A DNA stretch of 64,000 bases from an uncultured Lachnospiraceae bacterium (GTDB taxonomy: Bacteria > Bacillota > Clostridia > Lachnospirales > Lachnospiraceae): positions 58,769-122,768 of the forward strand of contig CANQDA010000005.1 of the NCBI GenBank assembly GCA_947591155.1, in the 5' to 3' direction. The notes beneath the pieces are model-generated. The model was not told where the DNA came from. It made no database searches and saw only the letters and a program-made list of their open reading frames with translations. Positions 38,631-47,525 of this stretch are shown one piece after another (the stretch's first letter is position 1; every line of letters starts with the position of its first letter). A program made the translations under genes and the position numbers.

Positions 38631-38690
38631 AAAAAAGCCGCAGACTGCAAAGACTTGTGGAAATTTTGTCTTTACATCCCACGGCTTTTC
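38631..38690. terminator. Terminator after the MBL-like gene
   Basis: AAAAGCCG...CGGCTTTT flanks an inner GTAAAGAC/GTCTTTGC helix, with T runs at both outer ends. It lies 29 bases past the stop of the gene at 38719 and upstream of the beta-CASP promoter. Confidence 0.75.
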
Positions 38691-38718
38691 CTCGCTGAAA
38701 AGTCAATATGATCGATTT

Positions 38719-39699
38719 TTATGTCGTCCCGGCATATTTCAGAAGACCGGAGCAGCAGACGCCCTCGCCCTCCCGCAGAAGGATCGGCCTCTGATACCAG
38801 CCGCCTCCGCAGAGCCTCGCGACCGTCTCATTGTCCAACTCCTCCGTGCCGATCAGATACCGGCGGAAACCGATGGGCGTATCGACTCCCTTCGCCCGCT
38901 CCTCCCTCAAAGCGGCGATCTGTCTCAGAACACCCTCCTGAATTGCCGTATCGGCCCGATTCCCCGCCTTACGGGAAACGCATCCTCCGGCCAGAACGAA
39001 AAAGCGGATATCTCCGATGCAGGCGTGCGCATCCCGCAACAACTCCCCGCAGTCCGCTTCGTCCTCACCGCCGCCAAAGAGCAGGGTCCCCGTCCGGAAT
39101 CCCGATTCCGCACCGCCTCCGCGATACTTGCAGACATCATAGTCCTGGTACAGAGCGCACCCCAACGCGCAGCCATAGCCGTCCGGAGAAGCATCCTTCT
39201 GGCAGGGCAGATCCTCCCTCAACGCCTTGACGCTCATCACACAGTCCTCAAACATGTCCTCCGCCATATCCGCAGAGAGTCCGTGCGCCATGGCGACCGT
39301 ACCGTCCGCAAAGGACTTTGCGAGAAACTGCCAGCCCGCAGACTCGATGTGGAACGTTCCTCCGCCGAGCTTTATGGTCTCTCTGATCTCTGCTGTGTTC
39401 TCCCAGTCTGCGGCATCCGCCTTCTCACTCAGAACCAGCGTGCCGATCCGTCTGCCCTGAAGCAGTTCCTTCAGGATGCGGACCGACTCCCCGTCTCCGC
39501 TTCCGAGCACGACGAGGTCAATCTGTTTCGGAAACAAAAAAAGCCTGTGTTCAGACGCCGTCTGATCCACCTGCTTCTCCACTTTTCTCAGATACAGAAA
39601 TGTGTAAGTCTCTTCCCTCGTTGTGTCCTGCAGCTCCCCAAAGTGCAGAAAGCATTGCCCTGTCTCCCCGTACAAAAATCGAAAATACTTCATCTTCAT
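38719..39699 (-). CDS. Hypothetical protein, possibly a degenerate MBL-fold protein
   Basis: About 326 residues; ATG 39699 is the likely start (AAGGGG 11 bases upstream), with ATG 39693 and GTG 39711 as alternatives. The order of strands recalls ComEC-type MBL domains: IDLVVLGSGDGESVRILKELL sits where DxVVLTHxDxDHxxGL would be, and GTLLFGGGEDEADCGELL where the LLFTGD motif would be. The metal-binding His residues are absent. The protein is Cys-rich (DLPCQ, GCALGCALYQDYDVC). If the fold assignment is right it is non-catalytic; otherwise it is unknown. A 10-bp inverted repeat precedes it. Confidence 0.6.
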   Translation of the reverse strand: MKMKYFRFLYGETGQCFLHFGELQDTTREETYTFLYLRKVEKQVDQTASEHRLFLFPKQIDLVVLGSGDGESVRILKELLQGRRIGTLVLSEKADAADWENTAEIRETIKLGGGTFHIESAGWQFLAKSFADGTVAMAHGLSADMAEDMFEDCVMSVKALREDLPCQKDASPDGYGCALGCALYQDYDVCKYRGGGAESGFRTGTLLFGGGEDEADCGELLRDAHACIGDIRFFVLAGGCVSRKAGNRADTAIQEGVLRQIAALREERAKGVDTPIGFRRYLIGTEELDNETVARLCGGGWYQRPILLREGEGVCCSGLLKYAGTT

Positions 39700-39733
39700 A
39701 ATGCATTTCACCCCTTATTGCTCCGGAGATACC

Positions 39734-39763
39734 CATAGCGGAAACCTTTCCGCTTCCGCTATG
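39734..39763 (-). promoter_or_regulatory. 10-bp inverted repeat upstream of the MBL-like gene
   Basis: CATAGCGGAA / TTCCGCTATG, perfect arms separated by ten bases, about 35 bases upstream of the start. It could be an operator or a leader hairpin. The rest of the 226-base gap (39700-39925) shows nothing else clear. Confidence 0.45.
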
Positions 39764-39925
39764 TCGTCCTCTTGCGAAAACTTCGGTGTCTCCTCTTTGT
39801 TTCTTCGTATATAGTTGTATGAAGCTGGCCGCGATTTCCGGCGCGGCCTTCGGGTACCGCCCCGCCCCCTGCAGAGCGCGCCCGACCGGTTGGTTTGTCT
39901 TGCCAGAGTACTGCCTCATGATCCG

Positions 39926-40411
39926 TCAGGCTACCCAGACGCCGTCAGAACTGCTTGCTGATGACTCAGTCGTACTGCCGTTGATCGCCGTGTGAGCCCC
40001 GTACGCACGGTAGTAGTAGCCGCCAGCCACTGAGTACACCGTCGTATTTGTCACGTAATTTGTGTTGTACTTGATCTTTGGACCCAAGGTCAACACATGC
40101 GACCAACTACCGTTCTTCAGGCGCTGTAAATACATCGTTACCTGAACCTGACTTACATTCCTGTATGCCGAAGTAGATCCTGTCAATCTGACGCGTCGAG
40201 TCCCTTCGATGCCTATGCTTCCGGATCCATAACTTAGGATACTGCCTCGCATCCTCGGATACGCATATCCTTCCGCATACGTGTCGTCCGTCAACACGGA
40301 ACCGTCGACCACGGTACCAAGCAGTTCATCTGCAGCAAACACCGGAAGTGATGTCAGTGAAAGACCTAGTACCAATAGTACAGAAATTGCCATTTGCTTT
40401 ACTCTTCTCAT
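39926..40411 (-). CDS. Small secreted protein (DUF6147-like)
   Basis: 161 residues. A signal peptide (VKQMAISVLLVLGLSLTSLPVFA) is followed by a beta-rich mature domain: YGSGSIGIEGTRRVRLTGSTSAYRNVSQVQVTMYLQRL..., ending in a Ser-rich tail. The layout matches DUF6147 proteins as I recall them; the function is unknown. GGAGGGAAAAAG precedes the ATG. It follows the DUF4367 gene by 69 bases in the same direction. Confidence 0.7.
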   Translation of the reverse strand: MRRVKQMAISVLLVLGLSLTSLPVFAADELLGTVVDGSVLTDDTYAEGYAYPRMRGSILSYGSGSIGIEGTRRVRLTGSTSAYRNVSQVQVTMYLQRLKNGSWSHVLTLGPKIKYNTNYVTNTTVYSVAGGYYYRAYGAHTAINGSTTESSASSSDGVWVA

Positions 40412-40480
40412 CTTTTTCCCTCCTTTCTCTTTTATTTTACATAGATATTAACGTTCCGGTTTGAAAAATGTGACGTTAAT

Positions 40481-41542
40481 CTACATAAAAAGAACATTTT
40501 TTACAATATTTCGCATCTCATCCAGAGAAATCATCCCATTTAGAACATATCGCCAATTCTCATATTCGATTTCTGCAACATATGCTTTTTCCTCAATATT
40601 TTGATTAACTTCCCATATTTTGGCTTTTATTCCAATTTTGCTCTCCACACTCTCCTGAAAAGTCGCATTATTATCATGCGTATAGTAATAAGTTCCTTCT
40701 TCGTCCACATCTATTATTGTTACTGAAAATATCGAATTCTGGAATAAATAGAATATCACTGACTCGAATCCACTTGTAATTTCGTATCCATGATATTGCA
40801 TTCCCTCCGGAAGATAGCAAAGATTAATTATTGGAGCACCAATTTTATTTTGTATTATTTCCATTGCTTCTATTTCTTCTTTACTCTTACTCCGAACAGT
40901 CTCCTCATCTCCCACATAATTTGTCTTAATATTAAATCCCAAATCCACCATCAACCCATCCCACATCCGCTTCACCAGTCTTCGGTTCGCGGCACTGGTC
41001 ATGCTGACGCCGAAAACTACCCCAAGGCATGCGGCGACGATCGCGGAGATCTTCAGGATCTTTCTCCTGCGTAGGCGCTTCCTCGTCTTCGTCTCCTGCT
41101 TCCGCACGAATTCCCTGCCGAGCGCAAGCGCTTTCTGATCTTCCTCCGGCAGCTGCGCATATACCGCGCTCATATCTGATCCGGCTTCCATTTCTTCTGT
41201 CTCGCCCATGCCCTGTCCGATTCCGATTTCTTCCGCCCTTTTCACAGTCTGCCCGGTTTCGGCTTTCGCTTCAGTCCCCATACCCTGCACAGATACCGCC
41301 GTTTCTTCCTCCCAGACGCCGCGCTCTTTCAGCTCTTCGACGATCGACTTGAACAGGCCCTCCGGCGCCTCGATTCCGTCCAATTCCGGCTTCCTGTCTA
41401 ATTTCTTCTCCAGCTCATCTGCCTCGCGAATCAGGCTTTTGCGCACGAAGCGATCCATCTCCGGATCCTGTGTGTCCTCTTCCTTTATATGAAAAGACAT
41501 GATCTTGTTGTCCGCATCTGTCTTCCGGATATCATTTCTCAT
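40481..41542 (-). CDS. Single-pass membrane protein with DUF4367-like extracellular domain (putative anti-sigma factor)
   Basis: 353 residues from ATG 41542. A cytosolic Glu/Lys-rich half, a short basic run (RKRLRRRK) and one membrane segment (ILKISAIVAACLGVVFGVSM). An extracellular domain has the LPEGMQYHGYEI motif seen in DUF4367 proteins. In Clostridia such proteins usually follow an ECF sigma gene and are thought to hold it. Here the ECF sigma gene is 1.2 kb upstream, with murG on the opposite strand between them. The 3' half (about 40481-40945) is strikingly more AT-rich than the 5' half. Confidence 0.7.
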   Translation of the reverse strand: MRNDIRKTDADNKIMSFHIKEEDTQDPEMDRFVRKSLIREADELEKKLDRKPELDGIEAPEGLFKSIVEELKERGVWEEETAVSVQGMGTEAKAETGQTVKRAEEIGIGQGMGETEEMEAGSDMSAVYAQLPEEDQKALALGREFVRKQETKTRKRLRRRKILKISAIVAACLGVVFGVSMTSAANRRLVKRMWDGLMVDLGFNIKTNYVGDEETVRSKSKEEIEAMEIIQNKIGAPIINLCYLPEGMQYHGYEITSGFESVIFYLFQNSIFSVTIIDVDEEGTYYYTHDNNATFQESVESKIGIKAKIWEVNQNIEEKAYVAEIEYENWRYVLNGMISLDEMRNIVKNVLFM

Positions 41543-41614
41543 TGAATCGAAGTCCCTTCTTGACTTTTTCCTGATAAACGATAAACTGTAAATATACCAA
41601 AACGGGAGGACACT

Positions 41615-42679
41615 ATGAAACGAATCATTCTCACTGGCGGCGGTACGGCCGGCCATGTCACTCCGAATATTGCCCTGATCCCGCGTCTGCGGGAGCTCGG
41701 CTACGACATTCAATACATCGGTTCCTACAACGGCATCGAGAAAAAGCTGATCGAGGAGCTCGATATTCCCTACTACGGGATCGCTTCGGGAAAGCTGCGC
41801 AGGTACTTCGATGTCAAAAATTTCACAGACCCGTTTCGCGTTGCGAAAGGGTTTATTCAGGCAAAAAAACTGTTAAAGCAGCTGAGACCCGATATTATTT
41901 TTTCCAAAGGCGGATTCGTGACGGTTCCTGTCGTGCAGGCCGCCAAAGGACTGCATATTCCCGTCGTCATTCACGAGTCCGATATGACGCCCGGCCTGGC
42001 GAATCGTCTTGCGATCCCGGCCGCGTCCAAAGTGTGCTGTAATTTCCCCGAGACCGTCTCACACCTTCCTGCGGGCAAGGCCGTCATGACGGGCTGTCCG
42101 ATCCGGGAGGAACTTCGCAGAGGCAACCGCCTCACGGGTCTGAAGCTCTGCGGCTTCACGTCTGAGAAACCGGTACTCCTCGTCATAGGGGGAAGCCTCG
42201 GCTCCGTCACCGTCAACCGCGCGATCCGCAGCATTCTTCCCGACCTTCTGAAGACTTTTCAGGTGGTCCACCTGTGCGGAAACGGAAATCTGGATGAATC
42301 CCTCGCAGGCACTGCAGGATACGTCCAGTATGAATATATAAAACAGGAGCTCGCAGACCTCTTCGCGCTTGCCGACGTTGTCGTGTCAAGAGCAGGAGCC
42401 AATGCGATCTGCGAACTGCTGGAGCTGCGCAAACCGAATCTTCTGATCCCGCTGTCGGCCTCGGCAAGCCGCGGCGATCAGATCCTCAACGCGAAATCTT
42501 TCGAAAAACAGGGTTTCAGCATCGTACTTGAAGAAGAACAGATCAATCCGGAGCTTCTCAAAAATAAAATTATGGAATTATACAAAAATCGTCAACGTTA
42601 CGTCGCCGCGATGGAGAAAAGCAGCGCAAGCAACGCGGTCGTCGCGATCACTGCTCTCCTGGAAGAGCTCACAGCCTGA
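41615..42679 (+). CDS. murG: UDP-GlcNAc:undecaprenyl-PP-MurNAc-pentapeptide GlcNAc transferase
   Basis: 354 residues, normal for MurG. It adds GlcNAc to lipid I to make lipid II on the inner membrane face. The N-terminal GGGTAGHVTPNIALIPRL glycine loop, HESDMTPGLANR, GGSLGSVTVNR and the C-terminal SRAGANAICELLELRKPNLLIPLSA donor site are all present. GGGAGG is well placed. It stands alone, away from a division/cell-wall cluster, and divergent from the DUF4367 gene, which starts 72 bases away. Confidence 0.95.
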   Translation: MKRIILTGGGTAGHVTPNIALIPRLRELGYDIQYIGSYNGIEKKLIEELDIPYYGIASGKLRRYFDVKNFTDPFRVAKGFIQAKKLLKQLRPDIIFSKGGFVTVPVVQAAKGLHIPVVIHESDMTPGLANRLAIPAASKVCCNFPETVSHLPAGKAVMTGCPIREELRRGNRLTGLKLCGFTSEKPVLLVIGGSLGSVTVNRAIRSILPDLLKTFQVVHLCGNGNLDESLAGTAGYVQYEYIKQELADLFALADVVVSRAGANAICELLELRKPNLLIPLSASASRGDQILNAKSFEKQGFSIVLEEEQINPELLKNKIMELYKNRQRYVAAMEKSSASNAVVAITALLEELTA

Positions 42680-42760
42680 ACAGGACCCGCAGGCAGGTCT
42701 CCTTTCCCCTCACAGGACCAGATATCCGAAGGGAAAGGGGGTTATCCGCGGCGGAGCCGG

Positions 42761-43303
42761 TCATCTCTTTTGATAATCTTCTCCGAATTTCTTTTTGATA
42801 AACAATCTTGCACGATACAACCTGGCGCGCAGAACCGTCTCGGAGACCTTAAGCCTGTGCGCCATTTCCGCGTAGGACAGTCCCTCCACACAGTTCATAT
42901 ACAACACTTCGAACCATTGTTGATTCACCGCTTTCACCGTGCGGAGAACCTTTCCTATGAGGTCAAGGTCGTCAAGCCTTTCCTCTGCGGGCGCAATCCC
43001 TCCGTCTATCGCAATGTTCCCGATCTCCGCATCCGAGTCATCCGCGATGATCTCTTTCTCCCGTGACGCCTTCCGATAATGATCGATGATCGCGTTTTTC
43101 GTGCATCTCACCAGCCATGCCTTGATCAGATCCTCCGAAACACTGTCCATGTTCAAATAAAAGGAAACGAATACCTTTTGACATATGTCCAGTGCTTCTT
43201 CATAATCACCGGTCTTGTCCATGACTATTTTGATAATAAGATTACTGTACTTTCGAAAATACTCTTCATATTTTTCGTTCTTCATCGCCTGTCTCTTGCC
43301 CAA
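42761..43303 (-). CDS. ECF-type RNA polymerase sigma factor
   Basis: 180 residues. Region 2 is present (YEEALDICQKVFVSFYLNM...AWLVRCTKNAIIDHYRKA), as is region 4 with its helix-turn-helix (LSYAEMAHRLKVSETVLRARLYRARLFIKKKF). The most likely start is TTG at 43303, with AAGAGGA seven bases upstream; an ATG at 43285 lacks a site. It follows the HIT gene by 33 bases. Its probable regulator, the DUF4367 protein, lies beyond murG. Confidence 0.88.
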   Translation of the reverse strand: MGKRQAMKNEKYEEYFRKYSNLIIKIVMDKTGDYEEALDICQKVFVSFYLNMDSVSEDLIKAWLVRCTKNAIIDHYRKASREKEIIADDSDAEIGNIAIDGGIAPAEERLDDLDLIGKVLRTVKAVNQQWFEVLYMNCVEGLSYAEMAHRLKVSETVLRARLYRARLFIKKKFGEDYQKR

Positions 43304-43336
43304 TCGTTTTCCTCTTTAGTATCTGGTTGCTTTACT

Positions 43337-43738
43337 CTAAAATAAACTCAGAATCTTTTCCTTGTCGGCGTCTGTCAGCGTGCCCGGCCTCCATTTTACA
43401 TTAACCGTATCGTCCGGATAGCGCGGGATCAGATGCATATGGAAGTGGAACACCGTCTGTCCGGCGACCTCTCCGTTGTTCTGAACGACGTTGAGACCGT
43501 CCGCGTGCAATCCGTCCTTCAGCTTCCCACCAATCTTTTTCGCCAGTACGAGCGCCTTCGCCGCCGTCTGGTCCGGGAGCTCGAACAGATTCGCCGCATG
43601 CTTTTTCGGAAGAATCAGCGCATGACCCAAAGCTGCGGGATTCAGATCCAGAATCACGCGAAAGTCCTCGTCCTCAAAGAGTGTCGCGGCAGGGATCTCT
43701 CCGTTCGCGATCTTGCAAAAAATACAGTCTTCTCTCAT
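43337..43738 (-). CDS. HIT-family nucleotide hydrolase
   Basis: 133 residues. The histidine triad is HFHMHL at 98-103, preceded by the GLNVVQNNGEVAGQ segment. The N-terminal CIFCKIANGEIPA is the standard family opening, with two Cys able to bind zinc. Such enzymes hydrolyse AMP-linked substrates (AMP-NH2, AMP-lysine and similar). Its ATG and promoter region are divergent from the histidine kinase gene. Confidence 0.93.
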   Translation of the reverse strand: MREDCIFCKIANGEIPAATLFEDEDFRVILDLNPAALGHALILPKKHAANLFELPDQTAAKALVLAKKIGGKLKDGLHADGLNVVQNNGEVAGQTVFHFHMHLIPRYPDDTVNVKWRPGTLTDADKEKILSLF

Positions 43739-43908
43739 CTTTTTCTCCTTTCTCTTTTCTTCTTACTTCACACAGCCATATACCTGAGTTTATTCTAAAA
43801 ATAATGTCGAAAAATGTCAACCGATTCTCGTTGATTTTTCGCTGTCAGAATGCTACACTTTGTATCATTCTCAGAAAGCTTTTTTCTATTCACACAGGGG
43901 GTTTGCAT

Positions 43909-44580
43909 ATGCAAAAAGATGAGTATATTTCACGATTTTCTCATGAGCTGAGAAACCCTCTCACTTTGATCCGCGGTTCCCTGCAGCTTCTCGAAAAGGA
44001 GTGTCCCGCAGTTCGCGAATCCGATCTCTGGAAACAGATCGGGAAGGATATGGATGATGTGATTCAGCTTTTGAACGATATGTCCGCCCCGTTCGGCAGT
44101 TATCGGATGACTCCGGTGCGGTTCACAGATTTCTTCTCTGAAATCTCGGCATCCTTTGCTCCATCCATGAAGACACGCGGAATCTGTTTTGTCACAGAGT
44201 TTTCGGATGAGCTCTCCGGAACCGTGATCAATGTCGACCGGCAAAAGCTTCGGCAGGCCGTCACGAATCTGCTCGTCAACGCGGCTGACGCCGTCTCAGG
44301 GCAGGCATCGCCCGGCAAAGTCACGCTGTATGCCGTTAAGGATCGTCAGGAGCTGTGCATCCACGTCCGGGACAACGGTCCCGGCATCCCACAGGAGTAT
44401 CTCGCCGATCTGTTCGAGCCGTTCGTGACTCACAAATCAAACGGCACCGGGCTCGGGCTCGGTATTGCCCGGAGGATCGCCCGGCAGCACGGAGGCAGTC
44501 TCACGGTGGACAGCTGCTGCGCCCACACAGGAGCCCCTGCCTCCTACACCGATTTCTGCCTCCGTCTCCCGCTTCACTAA
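43909..44580 (+). CDS. Soluble sensorless histidine kinase
   Basis: 223 residues consisting only of the transmitter: HisKA with the phospho-acceptor in SHELRNPLTLI, the N box NLLVNAADAV, DNGPGIP, and the G2 loop GTGLGLGIARRIA. There is no membrane segment or sensor domain. ATG 43909 has AGGGGG seven bases upstream, which decides the start. It could receive phosphate from, or act on, a partner encoded elsewhere; a link to sporulation phosphorelays is only a possibility. Its stop overlaps the convergent rhomboid gene by four bases. Confidence 0.88.
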   Translation: MQKDEYISRFSHELRNPLTLIRGSLQLLEKECPAVRESDLWKQIGKDMDDVIQLLNDMSAPFGSYRMTPVRFTDFFSEISASFAPSMKTRGICFVTEFSDELSGTVINVDRQKLRQAVTNLLVNAADAVSGQASPGKVTLYAVKDRQELCIHVRDNGPGIPQEYLADLFEPFVTHKSNGTGLGLGIARRIARQHGGSLTVDSCCAHTGAPASYTDFCLRLPLH

Positions 44581-45194
44581 TCGATTTCAAATTCACTGAT
44601 CTTCGTGCGGAAACACAGCACCAACGCAAGCAGGAACCCCGCGACAACACCGCCGATGTGCGCGCAGTTGTCTACGCCTCCGGCCGTCAATCCCTGAAGC
44701 ACCGAGAGCGCAGCCATGAGGATCAGTCTCCTTCTGGAATAATCGCCCAGTCTGCCTTTGTTGCGGATGACAAGAAAGATCAGCGCGCCGATCACCGCGA
44801 ACACCGCGCCCGACGCGCCGGCTGACACGGCGAAATCGCCCGTGCGCAGCGCAAACCATACCGAGACGATATTCCCGGCAAGTCCGCCGCCCAGATAAAT
44901 CAGCAGATAGCGCAGCTTCCCCACGCATTCCTCCAGCGCGTCCCCCAAAAAAATCAGCACTAGCATATTGCTGAAGAGATGGTCAATTCCGAAATGCAAA
45001 AACATCGAGGTCACCAGCCGATAATACTCCCCCTGCGCGACCAACGGGGCAAACTCCGCCCCATGCGCAAGCATGAACTGCGTATCCTCCGTATCCCCCA
45101 CGATGCTCATCACAAGAAATACAAGTATGTTCACCGCCACGATGATGAGATTCGCTTTCTCTCTGGAACGAATAAAATCTTTGAGCTCCTCCAT
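44577..45194 (-). CDS. Rhomboid-family intramembrane serine protease
   Basis: 205 residues with six membrane segments. The catalytic Ser lies in AVSAGASGAVFAV and the catalytic His in DNCAHIGGVVAGF; the L1-loop region FLHFGIDHLFSNM is also conserved. It cleaves single-pass membrane proteins within the bilayer. The start is likely ATG 45194 (MEELKDFIRS), though the nearest GGAGGGG is 13 bases upstream; ATG 45230 is an alternative. Confidence 0.9.
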   Translation of the reverse strand: MEELKDFIRSREKANLIIVAVNILVFLVMSIVGDTEDTQFMLAHGAEFAPLVAQGEYYRLVTSMFLHFGIDHLFSNMLVLIFLGDALEECVGKLRYLLIYLGGGLAGNIVSVWFALRTGDFAVSAGASGAVFAVIGALIFLVIRNKGRLGDYSRRRLILMAALSVLQGLTAGGVDNCAHIGGVVAGFLLALVLCFRTKISEFEID

Positions 45195-45274
45195 GTCTCT
45201 GCGCCGGCCCCTCCTTTGGAATTTCTTCATTTCCCCTACTATACTCCTCCCGGAGATCCGTTTCAAGCATCAGC

Positions 45275-45303
45275 TTGCAATTCTTCTTCGGTTAGAGTAT
45301 CAT
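45275..45303 (+). promoter_or_regulatory. Promoter of the GNAT acetyltransferase gene
   Basis: TTGCAA (45275-45280) and TATCAT (45298-45303) with an exact 17-base spacer, about 65 bases before the ATG at 45369. Confidence 0.65.
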
Positions 45304-45368
45304 GATTACTGTTCAGTCCGGGCCAAAGCATCCGCTTCCGGAGAGTAAAATACAGAACGGAGCATTTT

Positions 45369-46205
45369 ATGAAAGATACCGCATATATCAAGCTGATCGA
45401 GGAGATCTCCCTGAACGCGTGGCCGTCTCACAAGATGGAACTGTACGACGGTTGGCTGATCCGGTTTTCGCACAACTATACGCACCGGACCAACAGTGTC
45501 ACACAGGTGGGCGCCTCCCTGATCCCGGTGGAGGAGAAAATCGCGTACTGCGAGGAGATCTATCGCAATTATCACACGCCTTCCATCTTTAAGATCAGTC
45601 CGCTGATCGATCCTAAGTTTGACAAGCTTCTCGAAGAAAAAGGGTATGAGATCCAGCATACGACCGAGGTCATGACGATGGATTTTCGCGATTTCCATCC
45701 CTACCCTTCCGTGTCCGCGGAATATGAGTATTACGGGAGGAATTCCGGGCTGCCCTCCTTTGTCGTGTATCCCGGCGATGTGATCGTCCAGCTTCAGGAC
45801 CGCATCACGGAGGAGTGGATCCACGCCTTGTTTCGTCTAAACGGAACGACGAATCCGACACTGCGCCGCATCGTTCCGTCCATGTTCAAGGCGATCCCGA
45901 AGGAGACGATCGTCGCAAGTATCGAGATCGACGGCCGCATGGTAGCCTCCGGCCTCGGCATCGTGGACCGCGACCACGTCGGTCTGTACGCCGTTTACGT
46001 CGACGCGAGCTGCCGTCACAAGGGTTTCGCGAAGGGGATCTGCAGCACGATCCTCGCGGAGGCGCAGAAAAAGGGCGTGTCCCGCGCATATCTTCAGGTC
46101 GTGCAGGGAAACACATACGCGCGAAAGCTTTACACCTCGCTCGGCTTCAGCGATCTGTATACCTATTGGTTCCGCGTCCGGGGAAACGCGGATCTCGACC
46201 GCTGA
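45369..46205 (+). CDS. GNAT-family N-acetyltransferase
   Basis: 278 residues. The C-terminal GNAT core has the acetyl-CoA-binding loop YVDASCRHKGFAKGICSTIL (R/QxxGxG/A type) and the closing NTYARKLYTSLGFSDLY. The N-terminal 150 residues form an additional, poorly conserved GNAT-like lobe (NAWPSHKMELYDGWLIRF). The substrate is unknown. It converges on the pilus operon with only 18 bases between stops. Confidence 0.88.
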   Translation: MKDTAYIKLIEEISLNAWPSHKMELYDGWLIRFSHNYTHRTNSVTQVGASLIPVEEKIAYCEEIYRNYHTPSIFKISPLIDPKFDKLLEEKGYEIQHTTEVMTMDFRDFHPYPSVSAEYEYYGRNSGLPSFVVYPGDVIVQLQDRITEEWIHALFRLNGTTNPTLRRIVPSMFKAIPKETIVASIEIDGRMVASGLGIVDRDHVGLYAVYVDASCRHKGFAKGICSTILAEAQKKGVSRAYLQVVQGNTYARKLYTSLGFSDLYTYWFRVRGNADLDR

Positions 46206-46223
46206 TTCGGACGGGACAACGCG

Positions 46224-47525
46224 TCATCGTAAAACAGCCCGGTAGCTGATCTCAGCGAACGCGATCTCGTCTCCCTGCTCGAAGCGGCACTGCTCCTGCG
46301 GACGCAGCCTTCTTCCGTTGCAGAAGGTACCGTTCCTGCTGTTCAGATCTTTTACATAGCAGACGCCGTCGCGGCACTCCAACCGCGCGTGTCTTCTGCT
46401 GACTGTGGGGGAATCCAGGATCACATCGGATTCCCCTTTGATCTTTCCGACATACACCGGCGTCGCGTCAAGGTAAATGTCCTCTCCGGCGATACCGGCC
46501 GATCCGGCATATGTACAGACCAGACACATTCCCTGCTGCGCTCTGCCGGGTGTGAGACATCTCGTCTCCCCGATCGCCGGCTCCTCCCCGGCAACATCGT
46601 ACATTTCCTCCTGCAATGCCTGATACGCTTCCTCATCCTCTTCCTCTGCCCAACGGTTCTCGTTCTTTTTCTCCTTTGAAGCTTTCCAGAATTTGTTTAC
46701 CATAGCTTCTACAGAGATCAGCAGGAAAAAGATCCCACCTGCTTCCGTGAGTGTGAGCAGCCGGAAATAAAATGCGATCTCCAGAACCGCGAGCAGAAAA
46801 AGCGTCGAGAGCAGGACCGCCGGATGGACGATCTGAAACAGTTTTTCCACCTTCCCGGAAGAACGCTTCCTCCGTTCCCGATGTGTTACTTCGTATGGTT
46901 CCATCATCTCCTGCGGGGAATCCTCCGGCACGTTCTGCTGCGGTTCCTTCACATAATGCGGTTCTCCGTACGGGCGAAGTGGTTCCCGCTCTTCGGCCAG
47001 CATTTCCTTCAAGGTCTTCTGCAGGCTGAAATTTTCCTCCATCGCCTTCTGATAAAAACCATAGCCAAGCTCGACCGCCTGCGGTTCCCGGTGATCCAGC
47101 CTTTTCAGGATAAACTCCGCAAGCATCGCGATCGAAAAGCTTCCCTCACCTCCCGGAAGATAACAGAAGTGCACTCTGCGATGATCCGAATCAATATAGA
47201 GATACTCCGGATCGAACACCAGCTGCGCCGGATCGAGCAGATACCTCTGCATAGTCTCCAGAACATCGCGGATCCCGGCCAGCAAAAGCAGGATATCGTC
47301 GTATCCCATTGTCCGCTTCTCGAAAATGCCCGTCAGAGGCTGCAGGGAAGTGATCTCATAATGCAGGTACAATATTCCGTCCTTCCTCGCGCTGTGGAAC
47401 GGCAGCAATCCCGGTATGCTGTTCTGCTCCGCCATGCGGAAACGATATCCGTCCGCCTCTCCCTCCCCGGGCACCTCCAGGATCAGATAATTGTTCTGCA
47501 AATCTCTCTTATATTCCGCCTTCAA
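46224..47525 (-). CDS. DUF6382 protein with C-terminal FHA domain (pilus operon)
   Basis: 433 residues. The N-terminal DUF6382-like region (about 1-190) is followed by two adjacent membrane segments (VLLSTLFLLAVLEIAFYF and ILTLTEAGGIFFLLIS-like) and an acidic linker. The C-terminal FHA domain has DSPTVSRRHARLECRDG and DLNSRNGTFCNG, the phosphothreonine-binding loops. The start is TTG 47525, whose bases overlap the TGA stop of the upstream TadE-like gene, with GGAGGGAG just before it. It is the last gene of the Tad operon and could connect pilus assembly to Ser/Thr phosphorylation. Confidence 0.82.
   Translation of the reverse strand: MKAEYKRDLQNNYLILEVPGEGEADGYRFRMAEQNSIPGLLPFHSARKDGILYLHYEITSLQPLTGIFEKRTMGYDDILLLLAGIRDVLETMQRYLLDPAQLVFDPEYLYIDSDHRRVHFCYLPGGEGSFSIAMLAEFILKRLDHREPQAVELGYGFYQKAMEENFSLQKTLKEMLAEEREPLRPYGEPHYVKEPQQNVPEDSPQEMMEPYEVTHRERRKRSSGKVEKLFQIVHPAVLLSTLFLLAVLEIAFYFRLLTLTEAGGIFFLLISVEAMVNKFWKASKEKKNENRWAEEEDEEAYQALQEEMYDVAGEEPAIGETRCLTPGRAQQGMCLVCTYAGSAGIAGEDIYLDATPVYVGKIKGESDVILDSPTVSRRHARLECRDGVCYVKDLNSRNGTFCNGRRLRPQEQCRFEQGDEIAFAEISYRAVLR

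Noticed and set aside
37447..39738. Open frame of 763 codons on the plus strand
   Set aside because: It spans two well-supported minus-strand genes and the terminator between them; composition is the Arg/His-rich type typical of antisense frames.
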